NCBI GenBank assembly: GCA_016840945.1
Contig: JAEORJ010000383.1
Location: 1-11,190 of the forward strand
Origin: Candidatus Gerdarchaeota archaeon
Lineage (GTDB): Archaea; Asgardarchaeota; Heimdallarchaeia; JABLTI01
Direction of reading: 5' to 3'
Length of the DNA: 11,190 bases
Position numbers and translations under genes: made by a program. How positions within the stretch are numbered: the stretch's first letter is position 1; every line of letters starts with the position of its first letter. The notes below the pieces were generated by a model that saw only the letters and a program-made list of their open reading frames with translations, searched no databases and was not told the origin of the DNA. This document shows positions 1 through 7,035 of this stretch, piece by piece.

Positions 1-713
1 CTAGAAAACCATGGTTTGCTACACCTTGTTGTCCAAGTAATGTCTCGAGAATCTGGGCTTCTATTGGCAAATATATCTATTCAATTTCTGAAAATGAAAT
101 TTGGATTCATCAATATATTGGCAATAAACTTGACACTCAAATTAATAATATTAAAGCTAAATTAGCAATGACTTCAGAAATGCCTTGGAATGGTAAAATT
201 AAACTTGAATTAGAATTATCTGAACCATATGATTTCACTCTTAATATTCGTATACCTAGCTGGACTGAAAATCCAACTATAGAAGTTAATGATGAAAGAA
301 TAAGTAATATAACTAAAAATCAAGAGATAGAAACTGGCGGTGGTTATTCACCTTATTCTTCAATTTTTATTCCAATAAAAAGAAAGTGGAATAAACAAAA
401 CCACATAATTCTTGATTTCCCGATGAAAGTAAAAATCCACAAAGGGTATCCAAAAGTAAAAGCGATTAAAAATAAAATAGCATTTACAAGAGGACCACTA
501 GTCTACTGTTTTGAATCAAGTGATAATCCCGGTAAAAAAACCGATAGAATTAACATTAATCAGAATATCACTGAATTGTTTGATAAAACTATGTTTGGTG
601 GTATAATAAAATTACAACTAACAAATTATGATAATCAAACAATTGACGCAATACCATATTTCCTCTGGGCAAATAGAGAACCATCAGAAATGTATGTTTG
701 GGTTAAAAGATAA
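1..713 (+). CDS. GH127-type beta-L-arabinofuranosidase, C-terminal part (5' truncated by the window edge)
   Basis: The reading frame is open from the left edge (first full codon at position 3) to a TAA at 711-713, giving about 237 residues. The first residues contain TPCCPSNVSRIWASIGKYIY, which matches the hallmark segment of GH127 (formerly DUF1680). In the characterised family member HypBA1 the first Cys of this Cys-Cys pair is the nucleophile and both Cys ligate zinc; here they are encoded at 27-32. The rest resembles the C-terminal beta-sandwich part, with a typical LNIRIPSWT segment and a late KIAFTRGPLVYCFE segment. Family members usually exceed 600 residues, so well over half the protein is outside the window. 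The ATG at 168 is internal and not the start. The family removes terminal beta-L-arabinofuranose from glycans or glycoproteins, but substrate here is inferred from family only. Related GH families such as GH146 share this fold and cannot be excluded. Confidence 0.85.
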   Translation, partial: RKPWFATPCCPSNVSRIWASIGKYIYSISENEIWIHQYIGNKLDTQINNIKAKLAMTSEMPWNGKIKLELELSEPYDFTLNIRIPSWTENPTIEVNDERISNITKNQEIETGGGYSPYSSIFIPIKRKWNKQNHIILDFPMKVKIHKGYPKVKAIKNKIAFTRGPLVYCFESSDNPGKKTDRININQNITELFDKTMFGGIIKLQLTNYDNQTIDAIPYFLWANREPSEMYVWVKR

Positions 714-719
714 AGAAAA

Positions 720-762
720 AGGGAGAAATAAGGGCTAATTTTAATTATTCTTATTTCTCTTT
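720..762. terminator. Stem-loop between convergent genes, probable bidirectional terminator
   Basis: GAGAAATAAG (723-732) pairs perfectly with CTTATTTCTC (750-759), and an inner stem TAATT/AATTA (736-740 and 743-747) closes the loop. The hairpin lies just after the GH127 stop and covers the last codons of the leftward gene, whose TAA is at 741-743. On the minus strand the stem is followed by CCCTTTTTC, a T-run suited to archaeal termination. The stem is seen directly; the termination role is inferred from its position. Confidence 0.55.
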
Positions 763-3350
763 GATTTTAAATTAAGACCGATTATCAATGATGCTATGAG
801 AATAACAGGTATAATTGGAATTGAAGTTTTCATAGTTGGTGAAGTACTTGGGGTAGGAGATTCTTCAACTGGATAATCATCTGGATCAGTAGGATTTGTG
901 CCTTCTTCAACCTCTGTGCCATCAGGATAACCGTCACCATCGGTATCTGTATCATTTGGATCAGTTTCATTTAGATACTCATCTAAATCAGTGAGATCAT
1001 CATCATCTTCATCATTATCTGAGCTATATGTTAGTGGATCCAAACCATTATCATGTTCCCATTTATCAGGCATGCCATCGCTGTCAGAGTCAGAACTTTG
1101 AGGATTAGTTCCTAAGGTGTATTCTTCAAAATTTGTCAATCCATCTGAATCCTCATCTCCATTTGCATCATCTACATTTGGATCTGTACCATTGTCTAAT
1201 TCCCAGCTGTCGGGTAAACCGTCACTATCGGTATCAGGATTATTTGGGTCGGTTAAACTAACAGTAATTTCATAAAAATCTGTTAAACCATCCGAATCAG
1301 AATCAGCTTTGTTTGGATCTGTACCATAAATAAAAAGCTCATCAAAGTCACTTATATTATCTGAATCTGTGTCATTGTTGGTTGGTGAAGTTCCATAATT
1401 GAAAACCTCACTGCCATCAATTATACCATCTTCGTCTGTATCTGGAAGTAATGGATTGGTATTATGTTGATACTCAGCCAAATTTACTAAGCCATCTAAA
1501 TCAGTATCTATAATGCTATCACTATCATCAAGTGGATCTAATAAATAAGCGACTTCCCATCCATCAGGTATACCATCTCCATCCGAATCGGGCGAGAAAG
1601 GATCAGTACCAGCATATACTTCATCACGATTTTCAAGTAAATCACTGTCAAAATCCCCATCAGCAGTAACCAGATTTTGACTCCATGTTTCGCTAATACC
1701 ACCATCGTAAATATTAGCTCCAGTATTCAACCAAATGTAATTACGTACAAAATAATCAGTACTTCCTTGTGTGAATATTCCATAATTTCCATTGTATTCA
1801 ATCAGATTATAATTGAAATAGTTACTATGGCTTCCCCCCATAATAGGATCAATATACAGTCCAATATCATAGTTATTACTAATGAAGTTATTACCAATGT
1901 TATTATTGTGACAATTGTTATCAAAAATAATTCCATCTAGATTATTGTAGATTTGGTTATTAGTAAAATTACAATTTGACATTTCTTCTGCATAAATTCC
2001 TACATAACCAATATTATATATCTCATTATTTTCAAATACACCATTTTGTACAGAATTAATTATTATTCCATGGTTTGGTTCGTTACCATTATAGATAATT
2101 GAATTTTGCACTATAAAATAAGCATTAGTATTGCTTATACTAACACCATAAGAGCTGGTTGATTGTAGATTTAAAGAATAACCATCTAAAATATATGGAG
2201 TGCTTTGTAGGCCATTTCCTTGTTTTGTGTAAAGTGTAAAATCACTATTTCCATTAATTGTTATCCTTGGATGAATTGTTATTCCAGGGAATCCTGTAGA
2301 AGAATCAAAAGTGGTAGTTTGATAAGATGTTTCTATTCTAATGGAGCTATATTCACCTTCTAAATCTGTTGGTACCCTAATACCAAAATTATCAGGTATT
2401 TGTCCATCAGATTGTATTATTCTACTTCCAATGAGACAATCTGTTTGTGAAATTCTTGTAGAACCAACCCAGACTGCAGTTATTGTGCTACCAGGTTTGA
2501 AACCATCACCATCAATGTCAACTATATTTCCCCAATAGCTAGTTAAATCGCTTACAGTGATATAACGACGATATTGTAAACTAAACAATCTAACATTATA
2601 TATATAGCACTGGCAACGATCAGCTGCTAATAAGGTACTATCTTGCACTGTGCCCTCTGTTCCAATTGTAAATGTATATAGAGTGCCAGGGGTTTTGGAT
2701 CCTATTGTATAAAGAATATTAGAATATGCACTATCCACTAAAGTTGTTGGTTTATACACAGTCCAGCTTGAACTACTGCCTATCCATCCTTCTTTTACTA
2801 CACTATCAATATTATTGGAACCATGTCCTGTACCAGTTTGATAACCAGCATACCATCTACAATACGATTCCTCAAAACCACCAGATAATCCTACATTCCA
2901 AGTTCGAAATCGAATATTAAACTCTAACATGCCACCAGTACAACTCTCGGCATCATCTCGAATAGCAATAGAACGATAAATACCTGTATCAATAAACTTA
3001 GCTGGCCCCGTTCCTTCCTCAGTAAAAGAAAAATAGGGTGCACCATAAGAATATCGATATGATCCACTATCTTGAAAAGTTGACCAAGATGATGTTGAAC
3101 TTTCTGGCCAAGGATTTTCAGTCCAAGTATAATAATACGGACCATAAAAAGCGTTAGGTTCTATTAAATCTAAGTGAATTGTATTATCATTAACATTAGT
3201 TATAAAATTTTGATTATTTATGTTAATTTCTTTTCTGCCATTTGAAAACGAAATATTATTTGAAAGTCCTAAAAATAAAACACTAATAATTAAAAATAAA
3301 CATAAGGCATATCTATACAAGATATGATTTTTTCCTGAAAAAGAAAACAT
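741..3350 (-). CDS. Secreted, membrane-anchored surface protein with parallel beta-helix and TSP3-type calcium-binding repeats
   Basis: This 869-residue protein has a signal-peptide-like N-terminus (basic start, hydrophobic 14-30). Residues about 60-265 are rich in aromatic, Ser and Thr residues and look like a beta-sandwich domain that I cannot name. Residues 265-360 look Ig/IPT-like (GDGFKPGSTITAVWVG). Residues 362-555 form a NosD-like right-handed beta-helix with repeated N-x-I-x-N-N-x-x-G-I turns. Eleven Asp-rich TSP3-type repeats occupy 563-825. A Pro/Ser/Thr linker (827-842) leads to one transmembrane helix (843-860) and a basic tail (KSKRNKNN). This predicts display on the outer face of the cell, with Ca2+ stiffening the stalk. 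The start is supported by a GGTGGGA ribosome binding site 6-12 bases upstream. Ligand or enzymatic role is unknown; beta-helices of this type often bind or process polysaccharide. It follows the 3493-4950 gene on the same strand after 142 bases. Confidence 0.85.
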   Translation of the reverse strand: MFSFSGKNHILYRYALCLFLIISVLFLGLSNNISFSNGRKEININNQNFITNVNDNTIHLDLIEPNAFYGPYYYTWTENPWPESSTSSWSTFQDSGSYRYSYGAPYFSFTEEGTGPAKFIDTGIYRSIAIRDDAESCTGGMLEFNIRFRTWNVGLSGGFEESYCRWYAGYQTGTGHGSNNIDSVVKEGWIGSSSSWTVYKPTTLVDSAYSNILYTIGSKTPGTLYTFTIGTEGTVQDSTLLAADRCQCYIYNVRLFSLQYRRYITVSDLTSYWGNIVDIDGDGFKPGSTITAVWVGSTRISQTDCLIGSRIIQSDGQIPDNFGIRVPTDLEGEYSSIRIETSYQTTTFDSSTGFPGITIHPRITINGNSDFTLYTKQGNGLQSTPYILDGYSLNLQSTSSYGVSISNTNAYFIVQNSIIYNGNEPNHGIIINSVQNGVFENNEIYNIGYVGIYAEEMSNCNFTNNQIYNNLDGIIFDNNCHNNNIGNNFISNNYDIGLYIDPIMGGSHSNYFNYNLIEYNGNYGIFTQGSTDYFVRNYIWLNTGANIYDGGISETWSQNLVTADGDFDSDLLENRDEVYAGTDPFSPDSDGDGIPDGWEVAYLLDPLDDSDSIIDTDLDGLVNLAEYQHNTNPLLPDTDEDGIIDGSEVFNYGTSPTNNDTDSDNISDFDELFIYGTDPNKADSDSDGLTDFYEITVSLTDPNNPDTDSDGLPDSWELDNGTDPNVDDANGDEDSDGLTNFEEYTLGTNPQSSDSDSDGMPDKWEHDNGLDPLTYSSDNDEDDDDLTDLDEYLNETDPNDTDTDGDGYPDGTEVEEGTNPTDPDDYPVEESPTPSTSPTMKTSIPIIPVILIASLIIGLNLKSKRNKNN
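876..1664 (-). repeat. Eleven tandem TSP3-type calcium-binding repeats (coding)
   Basis: These encode residues about 563-825 of the surface protein. Each unit has a D-x-D-x-D-G-[ILMY]-x-[DN] loop and ends in a T-[DN]-P or similar turn. Units alternate in part between a W-E form (DGLPDSWE) and an E-Y form (DGLTNFEEY). Three W-E/E-Y pairs are visible (units 2+3, 7+8 and 9+10), giving a two-unit super-repeat of about 47 residues. One unit has Asn in place of the usual Gly of the loop (DSDNISD). Known TSP3 repeats bind Ca2+ through the Asp-rich loops; binding here is inferred. Confidence 0.8.
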
Positions 3351-3444
3351 TTACATCCCACCTTACCTAAAATAATGTTCAAATTTGATAATAAAGCTTT
3401 TTAGTGAAATGAATATTTGATTTTTTAATAATTTATTTTAAATT

Positions 3445-3492
3445 TTAAGCTGAAAATAAAAAGAAAATGAAAAGAAATTGTGAGAAAAGATT
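3445..3492 (-). terminator. T-rich tracts after the acyltransferase gene, probable archaeal terminator
   Basis: Read on the minus strand, the bases after the TAG stop of the 3493-4950 gene contain several T-runs in series (CTTTTCTC, then TTTCTTTTCATTTTC, then CTTTTTATTTTC). Serial T-tracts are the usual archaeal termination signal. No convincing hairpin was seen here, unlike at the convergent junctions. Confidence 0.4.
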
Positions 3493-4950
3493 CTACAATT
3501 CAACTTCTTTTGCGTTAGATTCAAGATTAAAATCATAAGTGATATCAATATTTTCAGTCGTGCTAACCCATCGAACAGGTATAGGATTGATTAACTTACC
3601 TTCAGTATCAAGTGGGTCTTTAATAATCCAGCGTTTGTCTTTTTTCATCTTTGATGGGCCTTTAAGTATCAAGGCGAATAACCAGTCAATAGAACCAATG
3701 TATCGCCCTTTCTCCCAAATCCAGAGAATGAAGATCCAAAGCCCAAGCTCTAACCCTAACATAAAGAATTCCCATCCTGTAGGTAATCCTAGATTGGTTC
3801 TAAACATATTAGCATTTGGTGAGTTAAATAATTTGAATATTCCCCACATAGCCATGCGTAAAAATGCTTGAATTGAGGCAAGAGAATAGACTGTTAAAGA
3901 CATAAAGCCAGCTCGCCTACTTACTCGTGATATCTTCATATAACGTTCTACATTCAGCTTTTTATTAAACTCTATTCCAGCAAAGACACTTAACGTAACA
4001 ATTGTCAGCAGCCCTATCGTTACAAAAACATACCATGTTGGATGAACATGGAAATCAGCTGCTAATGAGACGATTTCGTCAACTGATAAAGTTAGTGCTT
4101 TATCAACAGCTAAGAACCATGTGACACCAAAAAGAATGCTTAATCCAGCAATTCCATAACCCCAACCAAGGAATTTCTTCTTATTAGGTGGTTTTTCTTG
4201 TGAGATAAAAATACCAATAATAGTCCCAGTAACACTGTATGCATAATGTGGCATTAAAGGTGACTCTCGTGCAACAAATTGGTTAGTAAACAGACGTACA
4301 ACATAATCCCACCACCCTATCGCTCCCAGATTACTTATATGATCAGGTTCAACATGAAAATCAATTCCCCATAAATTAACAGCTGCTCTATAAACATAAG
4401 GTGCTGGGAAGACAAATAATAATCCTATAACCGTAAAGACTACAGCACCAACCCATGGTTTGCGGGTTTTTTCATTCGCTGATAGAAAATAGAAAATAAC
4501 AGAATTAATCATGATTGCCCAAGCAATGTTAGCAAATTGGTCAGCATGATATATTTTCCACCATTCAACTTGAGCCGCTCCAGTTTCAACTAAACTTTTT
4601 GAGATGCTCCATTCTGCTAGGAAGATATAAAAGAACATTGCCCAAAGCCACAATAACACTCCCTTGAAGAATTCTTGTCTTAAGATAGTCCCTCGAGGTA
4701 TACCATTACGCAATTTTCTATTCATGGTGTACCAATGTACAGCTGCACTAATTAACAAGAATAGACCACGCCAATGACCAAAAATAACTATAAAACCCAT
4801 TTGTATAAAACCGAATGCTGATAAACTTCCAAGATCACCTGATTCAGCCATCCCTTGAACTTGACTTGTAAGCATGAAGAAATGCACCATTAGGTTTCCT
4901 AGAATAGCCCAACCTCGGATAACATCAAAAGACAAGATACGTTTTGACAT
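3493..4950 (-). CDS. Polytopic membrane acyltransferase, HGSNAT/DUF418 superfamily
   Basis: This 485-residue protein has about ten hydrophobic segments. It opens with the superfamily signature SFDVIRGWAILGNLMVH (Asp9, Arg12, Gly13, His23), followed by GHWRGLFLLISA (58-69). A segment with His135 leads to IAWAIMIN (142-149), and SPLMPHYAYSVTGTIIGI lies at 230-247. The C-terminal segment WEKGRYIGSIDWL (412-424) matches the DUF418 ending that is typically G-x-[LI]-[ED]-W-L. In the superfamily, HGSNAT transfers acetyl from cytosolic acetyl-CoA across a membrane to a sugar amine; substrate here is unknown. The 8306-10135 gene is a clear paralog sharing all these blocks. No ribosome binding site precedes the ATG, and a TTTAAA box about 26 bases upstream suggests a leaderless transcript. 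It is divergent from a small membrane protein gene. OpgC-like or acyltransferase-3 enzymes are less likely. Confidence 0.75.
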   Translation of the reverse strand: MSKRILSFDVIRGWAILGNLMVHFFMLTSQVQGMAESGDLGSLSAFGFIQMGFIVIFGHWRGLFLLISAAVHWYTMNRKLRNGIPRGTILRQEFFKGVLLWLWAMFFYIFLAEWSISKSLVETGAAQVEWWKIYHADQFANIAWAIMINSVIFYFLSANEKTRKPWVGAVVFTVIGLLFVFPAPYVYRAAVNLWGIDFHVEPDHISNLGAIGWWDYVVRLFTNQFVARESPLMPHYAYSVTGTIIGIFISQEKPPNKKKFLGWGYGIAGLSILFGVTWFLAVDKALTLSVDEIVSLAADFHVHPTWYVFVTIGLLTIVTLSVFAGIEFNKKLNVERYMKISRVSRRAGFMSLTVYSLASIQAFLRMAMWGIFKLFNSPNANMFRTNLGLPTGWEFFMLGLELGLWIFILWIWEKGRYIGSIDWLFALILKGPSKMKKDKRWIIKDPLDTEGKLINPIPVRWVSTTENIDITYDFNLESNAKEVEL

Positions 4951-4970
4951 AATGTCTAATGCAAGTCTTT

Positions 4971-4984
4971 ACTTTAAAAAAAGA
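4971..4984 (-). promoter_or_regulatory. TATA-like box for the 3493-4950 acyltransferase gene (leaderless transcript)
   Basis: On the minus strand the box reads CTTTTTTTAAAG and its centre is about 26 bases before the ATG at 4950. Archaeal transcription starts about 25 bases after the TATA centre, so the transcript would begin at or next to the start codon. This agrees with the absence of a ribosome binding site. The same AT-rich block is the only obvious candidate in the 105-base divergent region, so it may also serve the rightward small gene. Confidence 0.3.
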
Positions 4985-5055
4985 TATCGCTTTTAACAGC
5001 ATAATGATTGAAATGTTTTTGTATTGAAAAACTGCTATCTTATTGGGAATGGTTA

Positions 5056-5322
5056 ATGGATGAGAAAGTAAAAATTGAATCGAAAAGAGATCTAGAAAAA
5101 CAACCTACTAATTTTCAACTTTTTATTAGAAGCAATTGGTTCATATATCTAATATCGTTAATCATTGCTACTGGTATATCTTGTGTGCTTATTTTAGCAG
5201 TTGCTAGTAAACACATAATTGTCACTCCATTAACGGGATTTTTTATCATCTCATCATTTTCAATCTTGATTTCTTTTTTTATTTTTGTCATTCTTGGTGT
5301 GATTATCCGAGGAAAAAGATGA
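5056..5322 (+). CDS. Small two-helix membrane protein of unknown function
   Basis: I do not recognise this 88-residue protein. It has a charged N-terminal part (MDEKVKIESKRDLEK), two hydrophobic helices (about 29-50 and 59-84) and a basic end (RGKR), which predicts a membrane hairpin with both termini on the same side, probably cytoplasmic by the positive-inside rule. I chose the ATG at 5056; the frame is open further upstream to a TTG at 5008, but that extension (KCFCIEKLLSYWEWL) begins with a weak start codon and has no ribosome binding site. The gene is divergent from an acyltransferase gene (105 bases apart) and convergent with the propeller gene (9 bases between stops). It may be an accessory subunit of the acyltransferase, but nothing in the sequence shows this. 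Its size makes gene status less certain than its neighbours. Confidence 0.6.
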   Translation: MDEKVKIESKRDLEKQPTNFQLFIRSNWFIYLISLIIATGISCVLILAVASKHIIVTPLTGFFIISSFSILISFFIFVILGVIIRGKR

Positions 5323-5344
5323 AAAAAACAATTATCTTTTCCTC
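5309..5344. terminator. Hairpin overlapping both stop codons of a convergent gene pair
   Basis: GAGGAAAAAGAT (5309-5320) pairs with ATCTTTTCCTC (5334-5344), an 11-bp stem with one bulged A and a 13-base loop. The two arms encode the basic C-terminal tails of the two facing proteins (RGKR on the plus strand, KRKR on the minus strand). The loop holds a run of seven A on the plus strand, which gives T7 on the minus strand just after the propeller stop and could terminate that transcript. Confidence 0.45.
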
Positions 5345-6993
5345 TTAAACACAAAGACAGCTAACAAAGATAATATTGGTAAAGTAACAAGCGAAATCTC
5401 TTCTGTTGATATTATTGGAGTTGAAGGACTTTCTGGTATTGGTATGAAAAGATCAATTGTGTTCATTTTAGTTAAAAAGAAATCACAAGAACCACCATAG
5501 ATTGCTTGATAGGGTTGTATAGTTGGAAAATTACTTGAATAAGTAAAACCTAGGATTGTAAAAAATTGATCGCCACAGTAAACAACTTCTGAACAAATAT
5601 CTTTACTTGAACCAGCTAGTAGTGTGGAAAAAGTAAATGTCCCATTTGGTAGAAATTTCAATACTACACCATTCTCAACATCTGTAACATCAGATAAATT
5701 GTAATAGACTGGAAAATTGGTAGAGTGAGTTCCACCAACAACTAAAATATTGTCACTTGAATCAACTGATACAGCAAACCCCTCATCATAACTTGAACCA
5801 CCAAGCAATGTGGAGAAATTAAGAATTGAATCTATGGCATTGAATTTAGCAATGAAGATATCACTAGAACCCTTTAAGGAATTTTGAAAAGCATTCTTTA
5901 CAGGAAAATTATTGGAAAGTGTATACCCAGTGAGAATAATATTTGATTGGCTATCGATTATTAAATCATTAGCTAAATCATACCCGGTACCACCTAAAAA
6001 AGTGAAATAATCTAAAGATCCATTTGGTTTAAATTTACATAAATACACATCACTTGATCCCCCAGCATAACTCAATTGATAACTACCAATTGTACCATAT
6101 GCACAATACCCAATTTGCCCCGTGACGATGATATTGCCCATTGAATCAAAACGGATTCCTCTACCAGCATCATTAGTATCAGATGAAAGATAGGTGGAAA
6201 AATTCAAAGATTGACCATCAGCTTCTAATAAACAAACATAACAATCAAGATAACCACCATAGTTATTTTCAAAAGCATTTACCATGGGGAAGTTAGTTGA
6301 AACTGTTGTTCCAGTAAAAGCAATTTGATCCAACTCATTTACATCGATAGCATAACACCAATCACTGCCAGTGCCACCAAAAAATGTTGAATATAGTAAT
6401 GTTTGCCCGTTTTTTGATAATTTAGCGATGAATATATCTGCATCAGCTTCTTCTCCACCAAGTAAAGTATCTTGATAAGAATTTACTAAAGGAAAATCAG
6501 ATGAACCAGTAACACCACCTATTACGATATTGTCATTTGAATCTAAAGCAACACAATTAGCCCAATCATCAGCTGAACCGCCTAAAAAAGTTGAAAATAT
6601 CAATGATCCATTTGGCATAAATTTTGAAATAATAACATCTAAACCACCATGATTTGTTGTTTGATAAGCATCTTTTATAGGGAAATTAGGTGACGTACTT
6701 CTTCCTACAATTATGATATTGCCATCTGAATCAACTCTCAATTCAGAATAATAGTTTAAAGCTTGTGATTCGCCACGTTCATCCCCTGTTCCGCCAAAAA
6801 AAGTTGAGAATTCTATTAAATCCAAACTTTCCTCTTTTAAATCGTGATTTATACTGGTTACTTTAATGCAATCTACTTGGTTATTAGATTTTAAACTAAT
6901 AAGAAATGCAATTAATACTATTAAACATACAATAATTCCTTGAAAATTCCTTTGTTTAAATAAAGGGAAAATAATACAACTGTTATTAACCAT
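5332..6993 (-). CDS. Secreted, membrane-anchored SBBP-repeat beta-propeller protein
   Basis: This 553-residue protein has an N-terminal hydrophobic signal segment (about 18-36). It then has seven SBBP-type repeats: about 59-130, 131-198, 199-262, 263-326, 327-390, 391-452 and 453-513. Each starts with a [FY]-ST-[FYL]-[FL]-GG-[ST] block, continues with a V-D-S-x-[DG]-N-I-x-[IV]-x-G strand, S-x-[ND]-FP and a Y-GG-S-x-D-x-[FY] turn, and ends in K-F-x-PNG. Seven units match one closed seven-bladed propeller. A linker with Pro, Ser and Glu leads to a transmembrane helix (about 532-549) and KRKR. This is the same anchor plan as the 741-3350 protein, so display on the cell surface is predicted. Function is unknown; propellers of this family are thought to be ligand or protein binders. 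It is divergent from the regulator gene across 124 bases containing a strong dyad, and is a likely target of that regulator. The ATG is preceded by TTAGGGATAGTAA, a weak ribosome binding site. Confidence 0.85.
   Translation of the reverse strand: MVNNSCIIFPLFKQRNFQGIIVCLIVLIAFLISLKSNNQVDCIKVTSINHDLKEESLDLIEFSTFFGGTGDERGESQALNYYSELRVDSDGNIIIVGRSTSPNFPIKDAYQTTNHGGLDVIISKFMPNGSLIFSTFLGGSADDWANCVALDSNDNIVIGGVTGSSDFPLVNSYQDTLLGGEEADADIFIAKLSKNGQTLLYSTFFGGTGSDWCYAIDVNELDQIAFTGTTVSTNFPMVNAFENNYGGYLDCYVCLLEADGQSLNFSTYLSSDTNDAGRGIRFDSMGNIIVTGQIGYCAYGTIGSYQLSYAGGSSDVYLCKFKPNGSLDYFTFLGGTGYDLANDLIIDSQSNIILTGYTLSNNFPVKNAFQNSLKGSSDIFIAKFNAIDSILNFSTLLGGSSYDEGFAVSVDSSDNILVVGGTHSTNFPVYYNLSDVTDVENGVVLKFLPNGTFTFSTLLAGSSKDICSEVVYCGDQFFTILGFTYSSNFPTIQPYQAIYGGSCDFFLTKMNTIDLFIPIPESPSTPIISTEEISLVTLPILSLLAVFVFKRKR
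5455..6819 (-). repeat. Seven tandem SBBP (beta-propeller) repeats (coding)
   Basis: These encode residues about 59-513 of the propeller protein, with units of 61-72 residues. Unit 1 carries an insertion (QALNYYSELR), unit 2 is extended (GGEEADAD), unit 4 is the most diverged at its start (STYLSSDTND) and lacks the S-x-N-FP block, and unit 7 is diverged in its middle (VVYCGDQFFTI). Confidence 0.75.
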
Positions 6994-7021
6994 TTACTAT
7001 CCCTAAAATAAATAGTTATAT

Positions 7022-7033
7022 GAAAATATAAAT
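7022..7033 (-). promoter_or_regulatory. TATA-like box for the SBBP propeller gene
   Basis: On the minus strand the bases read AATTTATATTTTC, with the box centre about 34 bases before the ATG at 6993. Transcription would start near 7002, leaving a leader of roughly 9 bases. The 24-bp dyad at 7036-7059 lies directly upstream, where it would cover the BRE position. Confidence 0.35.
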
Positions 7034-7035
7034 TA

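Noticed and set aside
168..713. ATG at 168 as the start of a complete small gene
   Set aside because: The same frame is open upstream to the window edge and encodes the conserved GH127 Cys-Cys segment, so 168 is an internal Met.
876..1664. CRISPR array
   Set aside because: The periodic DNA here is explained by TSP3 protein repeats in an intact frame. Repeats are degenerate and there are no unique spacers between identical repeats.
1677..1940. Open frame on the plus strand inside the beta-helix coding region
   Set aside because: It is antisense to a strongly supported domain, has low complexity (Ile, Asn, Val, Thr) and no start signals.
3539..3871. Open frame on the plus strand antisense to the acyltransferase gene
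   Set aside because: It lies over conserved acyltransferase coding sequence and has no ribosome binding site or recognisable domain.
5008..5055. Upstream TTG start extending the small membrane protein by 16 residues
   Set aside because: TTG is a weak start without a ribosome binding site, and the added residues do not look like a signal or a domain. The ATG at 5056 gives a sensible charged N-terminus.
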